From assembly GCA_040285825.1 (NCBI GenBank), contig JAUPSS010000015.1, forward strand, positions 1 to 64,000: a DNA stretch of 64,000 nucleotides, in the 5' to 3' direction. Below are positions 24,402 to 35,733 of the stretch, piece by piece. Origin of the DNA: Eukaryota sp. TZLM1-RC (Eukaryota; Metamonada: BaSk clade). Within the stretch, counting starts at the first letter, position 1, and each line of letters opens with the position of its first letter. The notes below the pieces were generated by a model. The model was given only the letters and a program-made list of their open reading frames with translations. It had not been told where the DNA came from and made no database searches. The position numbers and the translations under genes are program-made.

Positions 24402-25468
24402 AATTGTAGTCCCTATTTGTATGAGTTATCTTGTGAACTTGAAAAATTACCGCCACAAATTTGGACCAAATGTTTTCCTCAATCAATTCAAGAAATTCCA
24501 AACCGATCTCTATTTAATTTACAGTTTTGCTGTAAAAAGCTTCAACAAAAATTGTCAAAGATTTTTGAAAGCTTGGATTTTGATGTTAGACTTGGCTTGG
24601 CCAAGAAAAAGAATCCCGCTTTTTGCAAATCTTTTACAAGATATGTGTGACAGTACTTCTTCTGCCTTAGTAACAACAATTCCACAAGTTTATGGTACTC
24701 TCTTATCCGATTCTGCTTGGACTCTGAATATGAGATTTCGTTCCTTTATCTGGCCTGATAATTTACCTCATAATTTAATTTGTAAATGTTCTCGAGAAAT
24801 TACAACTACTCATTTGTTAAATTGTAAACATTTTATTACTTTTTAGAAGCAAGGTTCATGATGCTGTAAGAGACCAGTTATATTGTATGTGTAAATCTCA
24901 TAGAATTGAATCCTTCTTGGAACCTTTGTTGTCAAATCTGTTTGATGCTGAAAATGATTTTCATAAGAATAATAGAGGTGATGTCATATTACCTGGATTA
25001 GATGGAAGCTTCATTTTATTGGATGTAATGTCTGTTGATCCTTGTAATGCCTCAAATGAAAGGCTTGTTAATTCTGAAATTCATAATCCCCTTTCAAATG
25101 CTGAAAATTTTAAATTCAAAAAAATACAATGAACCTTTGTCCAAATTGGCCAGTCTACAGCATGCAAAATACAATTTGTATCCATTTGTATTTTCCCTTT
25201 TTGGTTCACTTGCACCAACTGCTTTACGTTTTTTGGATGATTTTGAAATGATTGTAAAGAGAAGATCTGGCAGAAATTTCAACAGATTGTTTTGGCAAAA
25301 TAGAATTGTGTTTTCTATTTTTAAGGGGATGTTGAAGATGGTTTCTGATGCTTTGCTTTCTCTTGGATCTCACTATGAGAGAGTTGCATCTAGTGTTTTT
25401 GTTTTGGGAGAGATGGATTTTTTAGATGTTGATTTATAGGTTTAGAATAAAATTAAATTTAAATAAAA

Positions 25469-26050
25469 AAAAATCTGGGGAATTTGATTTATCAAAACTG
25501 CAGATGAACTGTCCTTCAAATCAATCAAAAAATTTGCAAAAGCAGGATTTTCTTTCTTAGCCGTGCTAAGTCGAACAATAAAATCCTTGCTTTCAAATTT
25601 TCTCAAAAGATGTCGTTGGAGCTTTTTCAACGCAAATTTTAATGAATACAAACTTCTGTCTGGAATTTCTTGAATGGATATGGGGAAACATGATTGCCAT
25701 AAGTCGGGAGATAAACTGGATATTTCTTCTCTTAAGTTATCGAGGAATAAGCTATTTGTAGTTTCAAGAAGATTTTCGGCAAAGGATATCTTCTAGAGAA
25801 TTCAAATACAAAAATTTTTTTCCACCACCAATTAATGCAGCTTTGGTCAAATATTTTGATGAATTGAATCCAACACCTTTTTACAATCATTTCAAAATCA
25901 TCCAAAAACCTAAAGCAGTTCGTGCAAGTAAACCAAAAAGGGAAAGTACAAATGGATACAAATTGTATTTTGCATGCTGTAGACTGGCCAATTTGGACAA
26001 AGGTTCATTGTATTTTGTTAATGAAAAATTTTAATTTATTATTAAACTAC
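25469..26050 (-). mobile_element. RLE-A unit continuing after the B insertion
   Basis: The A linker resumes at the TSD and reads to the hybrid cassette (25878-26016), then the A 3' UTR up to TTATTAAACTAC (26039-26050), which is the target of the next B insertion. It is the right-hand part of the third tandem unit that began at 21226. Confidence 0.8.
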
Positions 26051-28821
26051 TTTTTTTTTTAAAATTTAATTTTATTCTAAACCTATAAATCAACATCTAA
26101 AAAATCCATCTCTCCCAAAACAAAAACACTAGATGCAACTCTCTCATAGTGAGATCCAAGAGAAAGCAAAGCATCAGAAACCATCTTCAACATTCCCTTA
26201 AAAATAGAAAACACAATTCTATTTTGCCAAAACAATCTGTTGAAATTTCTGCCAGTTCTTCTCTTTACAATCATTTCAAAATCATCCAAAAAACGTAAAG
26301 CAGTTGGTGCAAGTGAACCAAAAAGGGAAAATACAAATGGATACAAATTGTATTTTGCATGCTGTAGACTGGCCAATTTGGACAAAGGTTCATTGTATTT
26401 TTTGAATTTAAAATTTTCAGCATTTGAAAGGGGATTATGAATTTCAGAATTAACAAGCCTTTCATTTGAGGCATTACAAGGATCAACAGACATTACATCC
26501 AATAAAATGAAGCTTCCATCTAATCCAGGTAATATGACATCACCTCTATTATTCTTATGAAAATCATTTTCAGCATCAAACAGATTTGACAACAGAGGTT
26601 CCAAGAAGGATTCAATTCTATGAGATTTACACATACAATATAACTGGTCTCTTACAGCATCATGAACCTTGCTTCTAAAAAGTAATAAAATGTTTACAAT
26701 TTAACAAATGAGTAGTTGTAATTTCTCGAGAACATTTACAAATTAAATTATGAGGTAAATTATCAGGCCAGATAAAGGAACGAAATCTCATATTCAGAGT
26801 CCAAGCAGAATCGGATAAGAGAGTACCATAAACTTGTGGAATTGTTGTTACTAAGGCAGAAGAAGTACTGTCACACATATCTTGTAAAAGATTTGCAAAA
26901 GCGGGATTCTTTTTCTTGGCCAAGCCAAGTCTAACATCAAAAATCCAAGCTTTCAAAAATCTTTGACAATTTTTTGTTGAAGCTTTTTTACAGCAAAACT
27001 GTAAATTAAATAGAGATCGGTTTGGAATTTCTTGAATTGATTGAGGAAAACATTTGGTCCAAATTTGTGGCGGTAATTTTTTTCAAGTTCACAAGATAAC
27101 TCATACAAATAGGGACTACAATTGGGGACTAACAGATGAGAATCATCAGGAAATCTACGAGAAAAATTCATAAATAAAATTTTTGCCACCACCCAAGAAT
27201 GCTGATTGACACAAAATTGAAGATTTAGTAAATCCAATACCCCCCAAATTTGCTGAAGAAAATAAGTGACTTTTCAACATTCCTGGTTCTACATCCAATA
27301 AATCAGCAAAAAATTCTGTTCTCAATGAATTGAATGAACGACAAAAATCTAATGCTATGGAAGGAGCACAAGATCTCAAAATGTGGGTTATTCTCCCAGT
27401 GTAGCAAATTTTAAGCATGAAAAAAATTTAATATGCTTTTTCTATATCTAAAGAAGAAATTGAATCAAGTTCAATTTTCATTTTTTCCAAAATAACTTGC
27501 AATTCATTCTGAATTTGAGGCACATTTCCTAACCAACAACCAAGGAACTTAAAAGCATCACTACATATAATTAGTAAAAGGGACAATAGAATCGTTTATC
27601 ACGAGGTCTTGAGCAGAAGAGCCAATCAGAAGGCATTTGCTGGCATTAAGATGAAGCCCAATATTTTCATATGAATCGGCAATTTCTTGAGCAACCAATT
27701 CTAGTAAATCAAATGAACCAATCAAGGATATATCATCCATATAAGCAACTATTTTTATAGAAGGGTATTTTTTTGCTTAATGATATTTAAAGTTTTGTGA
27801 ATAGCTAAACAAAACAATAATGGGCCTAAAGGATCTCCCTGCTTCACTCCAGAAGATGATTTAAGAGCAAATGAATTAAAAAAATTAAATCTGATTCTTT
27901 ACCATAAAAAAATGGTAGAAAAAAACTCGATAGCTCAGGAAAATCAGATTTAATAACTTCAAAAATTGCTTCTCGCTTTACAGAATTAAAAGCATTTTTA
28001 AAGTCGAGATTAAAATAAAATTATTTTCCTCTGCATTAAAAAAAGGTATCAGAGGCAATAGCAGCAACAGAAGCACCATCAATTGTTTTTGATTCCAAAT
28101 TGATGAGGATTCAAAAATGTAGAAGCTTTGTCTTTGACACGATCGAAGACAATTGATGCTAGCAAACGAGAAAGAGATTCACCAACAGCAATTGGGCGTA
28201 TTCCATCAGGTTTGATTCCGTTTCCAGGCTTTACTAAAAGCAATCAGACGTGCTGCGAGTAATTCAAATGGAGGATTAATTTTCAAAACAATTAATTGTT
28301 GAAAATAGTGGGCTAGATCATCAGCAATTTCGGGAACACTGGAACACGCTATTTTTAAGAGATCAAAAAGAAATTCCAGATGGGCCTGCTGCTTTCCCCT
28401 TAGGTAATTTTTTTGAATAGCTGTAAGAACTTCAATTGCAGTAATAGGATTTTCAATCCAAAAAGGACACACTTCAGGCTTGCTGCACTTGAAATTTTCT
28501 TGAGGATGCAACTTTTGAAGTTTTTCAAGGGTATCAGAGTTTGCATCAGCCAAAGAAGAGGAAAACAAAGACTGCTTTTGCGGCACCATAACGACCACGT
28601 AAGCACAATTTACGGCAAATTTTTGATTTTACAATTTTTCTATTTCCAAATTTTTTTCTTAAAACAATTTTTTTGTTTTTTTCTAGCAAAAATATTTCCA
28701 GAAGGATGAAATATTCCACTTATTATTTTTTTCAATTCAGAAGTAAAATTTCTCATTTCCATTGAGAAGGGATTGTGCTGTGGGACTTATTTCTACTGGG
28801 ATCCTTCAATTTCTGGCACAA
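26051..28821 (-). mobile_element. RLE-B long copy in the 3' UTR of RLE-A
   Basis: A ten-T run at 26051-26060 marks the 3' end. The RLE frame 26083-26634 (183 residues) is intact up to the family stop. The zinc motif, linker and thumb follow in broken frames. YMDD lies near 27735-27750 (complement). The RT N-terminal part is at 28206-28598, with the SLFSSSLADANSDTLEKL block. The 5' part reaches GGATCC at 28797-28802 and then differs from the longest B copy at 40198-43048. A second B copy lies immediately to the right. The pair is bounded by TTATTAAACTAC (26039-26050 and 30966-30977). Confidence 0.82.
26083..26634 (-). CDS. RLE-B endonuclease domain, intact C-terminal 183 residues
   Basis: It starts at the MCKSHRIESFLEPLL block and contains the endonuclease core RGDVILPGLDGS...LLDVMSVDPC (D-x13-D). 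It continues with the QHAKYNLYPFVFSLFGS block, a basic RRTGRNFNRLFWQNR stretch and the family stop after LDVDL. The upstream zinc motif is in a different frame because of one extra A near 26675. Methionine 1 is internal and not a true start. A functional endonuclease domain is possible by family comparison, but the whole protein is not encoded contiguously here. Confidence 0.65.
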   Translation of the reverse strand: MCKSHRIESFLEPLLSNLFDAENDFHKNNRGDVILPGLDGSFILLDVMSVDPCNASNERLVNSEIHNPLSNAENFKFKKYNEPLSKLASLQHAKYNLYPFVFSLFGSLAPTALRFLDDFEMIVKRRTGRNFNRLFWQNRIVFSIFKGMLKMVSDALLSLGSHYERVASSVFVLGEMDFLDVDL

Positions 28822-30965
28822 TTTTTTTTTAAAAAAATTTAATTTTATTCTAAACCTATAAATCAACATCTAAAAAAATCCATCTCTCCCAAAACAAAAA
28901 CACTAGATGCAACTCTCTCATAGTGAGATCCAAGAGAAAGCAAAGCATCAGAAACCATCTTCAACATTCCCTTAAAAAAATAGAAAACACAATTCTATTT
29001 TTGCCAAAACAATCTGTTGAAATTTCTGCCAGTTCTTCTCTTTACAATCATTTCAAAATCATCCAAAAAAACGTAAAAGCAGTTGGTGCAAGTGAACCAA
29101 AAAGGGAAAATACAAATGGATACAAATTGTATTTTTGCATGCTGTAGACTGGCCAATTTGGACAAAAGGTTCATTGTATTTTTTTGAATTTAAAATTTTC
29201 AGCATTTGAAAGGGGATTATGAATTTCAGAATTAACAAGCCTTTCATTTGAGGCATTACAAGGATCAACAGACATTACATCCAATAAAATGAAGCTTCCA
29301 TCTAATCCAGGTAATATGACATCACCTCTATTATTCTTATGAAAATCATTTTCAGCATCAAACAGATTTGACAACAGAGGTTCCAAGAAGGATTCAATTC
29401 TATGAGATTTACACATACAATATAACTGGTCTCTTACAGCATCATGAACCTTGCTTCTAAAAAGTAATAAAATGTTTACAATTTAACAAATGAGTAGTTG
29501 TAATTTCTCGAGAACATTTACAAATTAAATTATGAGGTAAATTATCAGGCCAGATAAAGGAACGAAATCTCATATTCAGAGTCCAAGCAGAATCGGATAA
29601 GAGAGTACCATAAACTTGTGGAATTGTTGTTACTAAGGCAGAAGAAGTACTGTCACACATATCTTGTAAAAGATTTGCAAAAGCGGGATTCTTTTTTTCT
29701 TGGCCAAGCCAAGTCTAACATCAAAATCCAAGCTTTCAAAAATCTTTGACAATTTTTGTTGAAGCTTTTTACAGCAAAACTGTAAAATTAAATAGAGATC
29801 GGTTTGGAATTTCTTGAATTGATTGAGGAAAACATTTGGTCCAAATTTGTGGCGGTAATTTTTTTCAAGTTCACAAGATAACTCATACAAATAGGGACTA
29901 CAATTGGGGACTAACAGATGAGAATCATCAGGAAATCTACGAGAAAAATTCATAAATAAAATTTTGCCACCACCCAAGAATGCTGATTGACACAAAATTG
30001 AAGATTTAGTAAAACCAATACCACCCAAATTTGCTGAAGAAAATAAATGGCTTTTCAACATTCCTGGTTCTACATCCAATAAATCAGCAAAAAAATTCTG
30101 TTCTCAATGAATTAAAAGAACGACAAAAAAACTAATGCTATGGAAGGAGCACAAGATCTCAAAATGTGGGTTATTCTCCCAGTGTAGCAAATTTTAAGCA
30201 TGAAAAAAATTTAATATGCTTTTCTATATCTAAAGAAGAAATTGAATCAAGTTCAATTTTCATTTTTTCCAAAATAACTTGCAATTCATTCTGAATTTGA
30301 GGCACATTTCCTAACCAACAACCAAGGAACTTAAAAGCATCACTACTATAATTAGTAAAAGGGACAATAGAATCGTTTATCACGAGGTCTTGAGCAGAAG
30401 AGCCAATCAGAAGGCATTTGCTGGCATTAAGATGAAGCCCAATATTTTTCATATGAATCGGCAATTTCTTGAGCAACCAATTCTAGTAAATCAAATGAAC
30501 CAATCAAGGATATATCATCCATATAAGCAACTATTTTTTTATAGAAGGGTATTTTTTTGCTTAATGATATTTAAAGTTTTGTGAATAGCTAAACAAAACA
30601 ATAATGGGCCTAAAGGATCTCCCTGCTTCACTCCAGAAGATGATTTAAGACCAAATGAATTAAAAAAATTAAATCTGATTCTTTCCCATAAAAAAATGGT
30701 AGAAAAAAAACTCGATAGCTCAGGAAAATCAGATTTAATAACTTCAAAAATTGCTTCTCGCTTTACAGAATTAAAAGCATTTTTAAAGTCGAGATTAAAA
30801 ATAAAATTATTTTCCTCTGCATTAAAAAAGGTATCAGAGGCAATAGCAGCAACAGAAGCACCATCAATTGTTTTGATTCCAAATTGATGAGGATTCAAAA
30901 ATGTAGAAGCTTTGTCTTTGACACGATCGAAGACAATTGATGCTAGCAAACGATATTAAAGCAAC
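28822..30965 (-). mobile_element. RLE-B copy directly upstream of another B copy
   Basis: A nine-T run at 28822-28830 marks the 3' end. The RLE frame 29171-29416, zinc motif frame 29457-29660, linker 29633-30079, thumb 30171-30476 and RT frame 30539-30949 (TIDGASVAAI, LDFKNAFNSV, SGVKQGDPLGP) are all readable, with shifts between them. It is 5'-truncated in the RT finger region at the SLSRLLAS block. The junction to the TSD contains twelve unexplained bases (TATTAAAGCAAC, 30954-30965). Confidence 0.78.
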
Positions 30966-30987
30966 TTATTAAACTACAGTCTAAAAG

Positions 30988-31590
30988 AATATATTTATTG
31001 AATTTGCACACTTGATTAAATTAAATCATAACTAATGGGACGACTATCATTAAACCAAGATTTCCTCTACAAAATCTTGATTTGCTTGCTGTCTAGCTAA
31101 AGCTTCTCTAATTCGATTGAAAAACCGCGGTAATCTATTAATAATGGCAAATTGAATCCGTGAACGCCATAAAAAAATATCAAATCTTTTCATTGTTTTT
31201 TCTTTCACCATTTTTTGGAAGTCATCCAAAAAAGTTTCTGCTTCAACTGATAATCTTCCATTTATCGAAAATGGGAAAGCAATAAAAACCAGCTGTGTAT
31301 TTCTATCGACAATTGCATCTTCAATTTCTTTATCATATTTTCTATGTTTTTCTTTTGCTTTAAAATCCAGAGCAGCAACAGGATTAAGTTTTCTTCTGTG
31401 AACCAAAGTATCGTTTGCAACATTACATGAGACAAAGTCAACAATAGCTTCAGAATTATCAATCCAATCACAGTATACATCACCTCTATCATCAGAACCA
31501 AAATTATTCAGAGAAAGTGTTTCCTTCAGCAGGGGCTCTTTGATACACGATATCCTTGCAGTTTGTGCCATATTGAAAACAGTGTCTCTA
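30988..31590 (-). mobile_element. RLE-C 3' fragment inserted in the RLE-A 3' end
   Basis: The TSD ACAGTCTAAAAG (30976-30987 and 31591-31602) brackets 603 bp of family C. The target is the A 3' UTR immediately next to the A stop codon. The C piece ends at AATTCAATAAATATATT with no poly(A), and begins (5') in the VRDTVFNMAQ block. It supplies the undamaged C-terminus of family C. Confidence 0.88.
31050..31571 (-). CDS. RLE-C endonuclease domain, intact C-terminal 173 residues
   Basis: The frame starts in MAQTARISCIKEPLL, has the endonuclease core RGDVYCDWIDNSEAIVDFVS (D-x13-D), a basic segment (RRKLNP, KEKHRKYDK), the QLVFIAFPFSINGRL block equivalent to the LYPFVFSLFGS block of family B, and a final helix-rich stretch ending in EEILV and a stop. 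The first methionine is internal because the element is 5'-truncated; no promoter is visible. It is useful as the reference for the frame-broken C copies at 9571-12767 and 14387-15535. Confidence 0.7.
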   Translation of the reverse strand: MAQTARISCIKEPLLKETLSLNNFGSDDRGDVYCDWIDNSEAIVDFVSCNVANDTLVHRRKLNPVAALDFKAKEKHRKYDKEIEDAIVDRNTQLVFIAFPFSINGRLSVEAETFLDDFQKMVKEKTMKRFDIFLWRSRIQFAIINRLPRFFNRIREALARQQANQDFVEEILV

Positions 31591-32434
31591 ACAGTCTAAA
31601 AGTCAATATCTTCAAAACAAGCTTCCACACCATCAAACCTCACAACAGCAATTTCTTCGTAATGTGCACTGACAGACATCAAAGCTTTCGAAATCATTTT
31701 AGGAATTGATTTGAAAATAGTAAAAACAATACGATTTAGCCACAAGCGACGATCAAAACGCTTATTCATTCTTCTTTTCACAAGATTTTCAAAATCATCA
31801 ATAAAATTCATAGCAGTTTTTCCAAGACGACCATACAACGATATAGCAAATGGGCAAATTTGGTAATCTACATGGCGAACATGTTTCAATTCTTTTAAAG
31901 GATTTGCATATTTTTTCCGTTTGTACAATTCGGAGTCATCAAGGGGGATACTTCAGATTGAGCATTTTTTTCAAGGCATTTTTTTCTTGCAAACATCCAC
32001 TGTTACGACATCAACAACATTCATGACATCATCAAACGAGGGCACAACAACATCAGCACGTCGTTTTTCCATATTCTGAATCTCTTACGCTTTCATTTTA
32101 TATCAAGAGACCTCAACAAAGGTTCTACAAAAAGATTCAATATGATAGGAATTACACATTGCATGGATTTGATCTCTGACTGCATCATGCAACGTAGAAC
32201 GATAGGAAATAAATCTATTACAATTAAATAAATGTGATAATGTTAAACCAGCTCCACATTTGCAAAAACAAATCATTGGGCAAATTACAAGGCCATAAAT
32301 AACAACGCATTCTCATAGCAGTGGTCCATTGGTCGTCATTCAAAAATAGGACAAAAATCTGGGGAATTTGATTTATCGAAACTGCAGATGAACTGTCCTT
32401 CAAATCAATCAAAAAATTTGCAAAAGCAGGATTT
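31591..32434 (-). mobile_element. RLE-A unit (3' half) between C and B insertions
   Basis: The A 3' end with stop, the C-terminal frame 31596-31928 (110 residues), the endonuclease core near 32010-32060 and the zinc motif near 32250 are present. The unit is cut at AAAAGCAGGATTT (32422-32434), the target of a plus-strand B copy, and resumes at 34383. It is the first half of a 3.3-kb tandem duplication. Confidence 0.8.
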
Positions 32435-34382
32435 AAAAATGCTTTTTAATTCTGTAAAAGCGAGAAGCAATTTTTTTGAAGTTATTAAATCTGATTTTTC
32501 CTGAGCTATCGAGTTTTTTTACCATTTTTTTATGGGAAAGAATCAGATTTAATTTTTTTAATTCATTTGGACTTAAATCATCTTCTGGTGTGAAGCAAGG
32601 TGATCCTTTAGGTCCATTATTGTTTTGGTTTAGCTATTCACAAAACTTTTAAATATCATTAAGCAAAAATACCCTTCCATAAAAAAATAGTTGCTTATAT
32701 GGATGATATATCCTTGATTGGTTCATTTGATTTACTAGAATTGGTTGCTCAAGAAATTGCCGATTCATATGAAAATATTGGGCTTCATCTTAATGCCAGC
32801 AAATGCCTTCTGATTGGCTCTTCTGCTCAAGACCTCGTGATAAACGATTCTATTGTCCCTTTTACTAATTATAGTAGTGATGCTTTTTAAGTTCCTTGGT
32901 TGTTGGTTAGGAAATGTGTCTCAAATTCATAATGAATTGCAAGTTATTTTTGGAAAAAAAATGAAAATTGAACTTGATTCAATTTCTTCTTTAGATATAG
33001 AAAAGCATATTAAATTTTTTTCATGCTTAAAATTTGCTACACTGGGAGAATAACCCACATTTTTGAGATCTTGTGCTCCTTCCATAGCATTAGATTTTTT
33101 TGTCGTTCATTCAATTCATTGAGAACAGAATTTTTTTGCTGATTTATTGGATGTAGAACCAGGAATGTTGAAAAGTCACTTATTTTCTTCCAGCAAATTT
33201 GGGGGTATTGGATTTACTAAATCTTCAATTTTTGTGTCAATCAGCATTCTTGGGTGGTGGCAAAAATTTTATTTATGAATTTTTCTCGTAGATTTCCTGA
33301 TGATTCTCATCTGTTAGTCCCCAATTGTAGTCCCTATTTGTATGAGTTATCTTGTGAACTTGAAAAATTGCCGCCACAAATTTGGACCAAATGTTTTCCT
33401 CAATCAATTCAAGAAATTCCAAACCGATCTCTATTTAATTTACAGATTTGCTGTAAAAAGCTTCAACAAAAAAATTGTCAAAGATTTTTGAAAGCTTGGA
33501 TTTTGATGTTAGACTTGGCTTGGCCAAGAAAAAGAATCCCGCTTTTGCAAATCTTTTACAAGATATGTGTGACAGTACTTCTGCCTTAGTAACAACAATT
33601 CCACAAGTTTATGGTACTCTCTTATCCGATTCTGCTTGGACTCTGAATATGAGATTTCGTTCCTTTATCTGGCCTGATAATTTACCTCATAATTTAATTT
33701 GTAAATGTTCTCGAGAAATTACAACTACTCATTTGTTAAATTGTAAACATTTTATTACTTTTAGAAGCAAGGTTCATGATGCTGTAAGAGACCAGTTATA
33801 TTGTATGTGTAAATCTCATAGAATTGAATCCTTCTTGGAACCTCTGTTGTCAAATCTGTTTGATGCTGAAAATGATTTTCATAAGAATAATAGAGGTGAT
33901 GTCATATTTCCTGGATTAGATGGAAGCTTCATTTTATTGGATGTAATGTCTGTTGATCCTTGTAATGCCTCAAATGAAAGGCTTGTTAATTCTGAAATTC
34001 ATAATCCCCTTTCAAATGTTGAAAATTTTAAATTCAAAAAATACAATGAACCTTTGTCCAAATTGGCCAGTCTACAGCATGCAAAATACAATTTGTATCC
34101 ATTTGTATTTTCCCTTTTTGGTTCACTTGCACCAACTGCTTTACGTTTTTTGGATGATTTTGAAATGATTGTAAAGAGAAGAACTGGCAGAAATTTCAAC
34201 AGATTGTTTTGGCAAAATAGAATTGTGTTTTCTATTTTTAAGGGGATGATGAAGATGGTTTCTGATGCTTTGCTTTCTCTTGGATCTCACTATGAGAGAG
34301 TTGCATCTAGTGTTTTTGTTTTGGGAGAGATGGATTTTTTAGATGTTGATTTATAGGTTTAGAATAAAATTAAATTTTAAAA
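32435..34382 (+). mobile_element. 5'-truncated RLE-B inserted in RLE-A
   Basis: The copy begins at RT motif A (KNAFNSVKREAIF) and reads through motif B near 32585-32610, YMDD at 32696-32707, thumb and linker, then the long C-terminal frame. The 3' end is AGAATAAAATTAAATTTTAAAAAA. The 13-bp TSD is AAAAGCAGGATTT (32422-32434 and 34383-34395). The same insertion with the same 5' end is found again at 35734-37694, so the segment was duplicated after insertion. Confidence 0.88.
33475..34356 (+). CDS. RLE-B linker, zinc motif and endonuclease, intact 293-residue frame
   Basis: The frame covers SKIFESLDFDVRLG, the linker with ALVTTIPQVYG, the zinc motif C-x-C-x7-H-x3-C (CKCSREITTTHLLNC), HDAVRD, the endonuclease core RGDVIFPGLDGS...LLDVMSVDP, and the full C-terminus to LDVDL. 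Relative to the copy at 44205 it lacks one serine in STSS and has MMKM for MLKM. It is one of the few B copies without a break over this region. The protein start is lost because the RT upstream is in other frames. Confidence 0.72.
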   Translation: MSKIFESLDFDVRLGLAKKKNPAFANLLQDMCDSTSALVTTIPQVYGTLLSDSAWTLNMRFRSFIWPDNLPHNLICKCSREITTTHLLNCKHFITFRSKVHDAVRDQLYCMCKSHRIESFLEPLLSNLFDAENDFHKNNRGDVIFPGLDGSFILLDVMSVDPCNASNERLVNSEIHNPLSNVENFKFKKYNEPLSKLASLQHAKYNLYPFVFSLFGSLAPTALRFLDDFEMIVKRRTGRNFNRLFWQNRIVFSIFKGMMKMVSDALLSLGSHYERVASSVFVLGEMDFLDVDL

Positions 34383-35733
34383 AAAAGCAGGATTTTTTTT
34401 TCTTAGCCGTGCTAAGTCGAACAATAAAATCCTTGCTTTCAAATTTTCTCAAAAGATGTCGTTGGAGCTTTTTCAACGCAAATTTTAATGAATACAAACT
34501 TCTGTCTGGAATTTCTTGAATGGATATGGGGAAACATGATTGCCATAAGTCGGGAGATAAACTGGATATTTCTTCTTTTAAGTTATCGAGGAATAAGCTA
34601 TTTGTAGTTTCAAGAAGATTTTCGGAAAAAGGATATCTTCTAGAGAATTCAAATACAAAATTTTTTCCACCACCAATAAATGCAGCTTTGGTCAAATATT
34701 TTGATGAATTGAATCCAACACCTTTTTACAATCATTTCAAAATCATCCAAAAACGTAAAGCAGTTGGTGCAAGTGAACCAAAAAGGGAAAGTACAAATGG
34801 ATACAAATTGTATTTTGCATGCTGTAGACTGGCCAATTTGGACAAAGGTTCATATTATTTTTTTAATGAAAAATTTTAATTTATTATTAAACTACAGTCT
34901 AAAAGTCAATATCTTCAAAACAAGCTTCCACACCATCAAACCTCACAACAGCAATTTCTTCGTAATGTGCACTGACAGACATCAAAGCTTTCGAATTCAT
35001 TTTAGGAATTGATTTGAAAATGGTAAAAACAATACGATTTAGCCACAAGCGACGATCAAAACGCTTATTCATTCTTCTTTTCACAAGATTTTCAAAATCA
35101 TCAATAAAATTCATAGCAGTTTTTCCAAGACGACCATACAACGATATAGCAAATGGGCAAATTTGGTAATCTACATGGCGAACATGTTTCAATTCTTTTA
35201 AAGGATTTGCATATTTTTTCCGTTTGTACAATTCGGAGTCATCAAGGGGGGATACTTCAGATTGAGCATTTTTCAAGGCATTTTTCTTGCAAACATCCAC
35301 TGTTACGACATCAACAACATTCATGACATCATCAAACGAGGGCACAACAACATCAGCACGTCGTTTTTCCATATTCTGAATCTCTTACGCTTTCATTTTA
35401 TATCAAGAGACCTCAACAAAGGTTCTACAAAAAGATTCAATATGATAGGAATTACACATTGCATGGATTTGATCTCTGACTGCATCATGCAACGTAGAAC
35501 GATAGGAAATAAATCTATTACAATTAAATAAATGTGATAATGTCAAACCAGCTCCACATTTGCAAAACAAATCATTGGGCAAATTACAAGGCCATAAATA
35601 ACAACGCATTCTCATAGCAGTGGTCCATTGGTCGTCATTCAAAAATAGGCCAAAAATCTGGGGAATTTGATTTATCAAAACTGCAGATGAACTGTCCTTC
35701 AAATCAATCAAAAAATTTGCAAAAGCAGGATTT
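34383..35733 (-). mobile_element. RLE-A unit with hybrid cassette, duplicated segment
   Basis: The frame 34899-35372 (157 residues) carries the whole endonuclease core and C-terminus of family A: RRADVVVPSFDDV...VVDVVTVDVC, SLYGRLGKTAMNF, RRLWLNRIVF. The cassette at 34727-34857 has the variant right junction CATATTATTTTTTTAATG, shared only with the one at 39540. It is cut at AAAAGCAGGATTT (35721-35733) by the duplicated B insertion. Confidence 0.8.

Larger units (their letters stand above)
22239..25468 (+). mobile_element. 5'-truncated RLE-B inserted in RLE-A, with nested RLE-E
   Basis: It starts at the RPIAVGES block of the RT, after two copies of an 11-mer ACGAATGGAAT, and runs to the B stop near 25438 and an A-rich tail. 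The 15-bp TSD is AAAAATCTGGGGAAT (22224-22238 and 25469-25483), with the leading A's shared with the tail. YMDD is at 22709-22720. The RT thumb frame 22864-23330 is intact, then RLE-E interrupts at 23331-24401. The C-terminal part resumes at 24402 and is readable to the end apart from three run-length shifts. Confidence 0.88.

Noticed and set aside
26240-26440. Recurrent 66-residue frame antisense to the B C-terminus (also at 33999, 43765, 44711, 45649, 62164)
   Set aside because: It recurs only because the B sense strand is conserved. No start context or independent conservation is visible.
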